Origin: Oscillospiraceae bacterium
GTDB taxonomy: Bacteria; Bacillota; Clostridia; Oscillospirales; Ruminococcaceae
Direction: 5' to 3'
Length of the DNA: 5,558 nucleotides
Assembly (NCBI GenBank): GCA_029240015.1
Contig: JARBTU010000132.1
Location: 1 to 5,558, forward strand
Made by a program: the position numbers and the translations under genes. Positions 5,077 through 5,558 of this stretch are shown here, one piece after another. Each line of letters begins with the position of its first letter. The stretch's first letter is position 1. Below the pieces are notes generated by a model, which saw nothing but the letters and a program-made list of their open reading frames with translations, made no database searches and was not told the origin of the DNA.

Positions 5077-5558
5077 CATCCCAATCTATAAAATCTAATC
5101 AATTTACCGTTTCCATATATTTTAGAAAATGATGTATAAGTATTTGCTTGGCCTCCATCATTATATACTTCAAATTTCCCTCCGGTAATATATGCAGCTA
5201 CAGTATGAATCCCCTGTGTAATATCCTTTTTGTCATTCCAATAGGTAATTACATACACGCCACCATTTTTCCACCATGAACTATCTACACTGGTAGTTAT
5301 GGCGCTTTTGAACTTTATCCCGTGTGTGGAAAAATATTCTCCAAAACGCGCTGATTCCGAACCATATTTTCCAGGTGTAAAAAGATTACCACCAACATAT
5401 GCCCAATTTAAATCAAATTCTTTAATGATTTGGGCAAGGTGTGTGCCATTATTCATATGCCCTGCAACTAACTTATTCATATTTCCACTTTCGTCATAAG
5501 TATACCGAATTTCTTTCCCATTACGCAAGCGTTTTTTAGTCATTTGGTTTAGGTTGTT
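5073..5558 (-). CDS. C-terminal end of an Rhs/YD-repeat protein with a papain-like toxin-type tip (5' part outside window)
   Basis: The frame is open to the right edge, giving 161 visible residues. The ATG at 5543 has no ribosome site and five further in-frame codons (NNLNQ) precede it, so this is the tail of a longer protein. Residues 8-31 (KKRLRNGKEIRYTYDESGN, then MNKLV) match the YD repeat of Rhs/WapA proteins, large secreted shells that carry a variable toxin at the C-terminus. Residues about 32-161 form the tip. GIHTVAAY (His118), a beta-hairpin with GG, and VYNDGG (Asn133/Asp134) recall the His and Asn/Asp half of papain-like or C39-like peptidases. The NNGTHLAQIIKEF stretch at 36-48 sits where such enzymes have Asn-Cys-Gly plus helix, yet the visible part contains no cysteine. 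No DPxG-type Rhs core motif lies between YD repeat and tip. Assignment to Rhs is good; the peptidase-like fold and toxicity are inferred. A small exported protein follows at once. Confidence 0.8.
   Translation of the reverse strand, partial: NNLNQMTKKRLRNGKEIRYTYDESGNMNKLVAGHMNNGTHLAQIIKEFDLNWAYVGGNLFTPGKYGSESARFGEYFSTHGIKFKSAITTSVDSSWWKNGGVYVITYWNDKKDITQGIHTVAAYITGGKFEVYNDGGQANTYTSFSKIYGNGKLIRFYRLGW

Overview
The window most likely comes from a low-to-moderate GC, endospore-forming Firmicute of the class Clostridia. Three things point there: the adjacent lepA-hemW pair, strong GGAGG-type ribosome binding sites, and a collagen-like GXT-repeat gene together with an Rhs/WapA-type fragment. The genus cannot be fixed from the sequence alone.

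Four blocks are visible. (1) Positions 1-677, minus strand: the N-terminal part of a collagen-like surface protein, which runs off the left edge. (2) Positions 788-3709, minus strand: a two-gene housekeeping operon, lepA (elongation factor 4) then hemW (radical SAM haem chaperone), 21 nt apart. The lepA start is best placed at a TTG codon, because the upstream in-frame ATG lies inside or ahead of the probable promoter. (3) Positions 3938-4200, plus strand: a compact tRNA operon made of a perfect sigma-A promoter (TTGACA, 17 nt, TATAAT), elongator tRNA-Met(CAU), tRNA-Glu(UUC) and a rho-independent terminator. It is divergent from lepA. (4) Positions 4201-5558: a more AT-rich accessory region. 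It holds the C-terminal end of an Rhs/YD-repeat protein entering from the right edge on the minus strand, a closely coupled small membrane-anchored protein, and about 470 nt of apparently decayed coding sequence containing one more strong hairpin terminator.

The housekeeping blocks serve translation and haem handling. The accessory block looks like the tip of a polymorphic toxin locus. A single YD repeat leads into a C-terminal domain with papain-like or C39-like features but no cysteine, and a candidate immunity gene follows whose Shine-Dalgarno overlaps the toxin stop codon. Degenerate reading frames between this pair and the tRNA genes fit the debris of earlier modules, but their identity is not established. 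The most interesting observations are the Rhs toxin/immunity tip, the decayed frames beside it, the collagen-like protein with its globular domain in front of the stalk, and a perfect 12-bp inverted repeat inside hemW.
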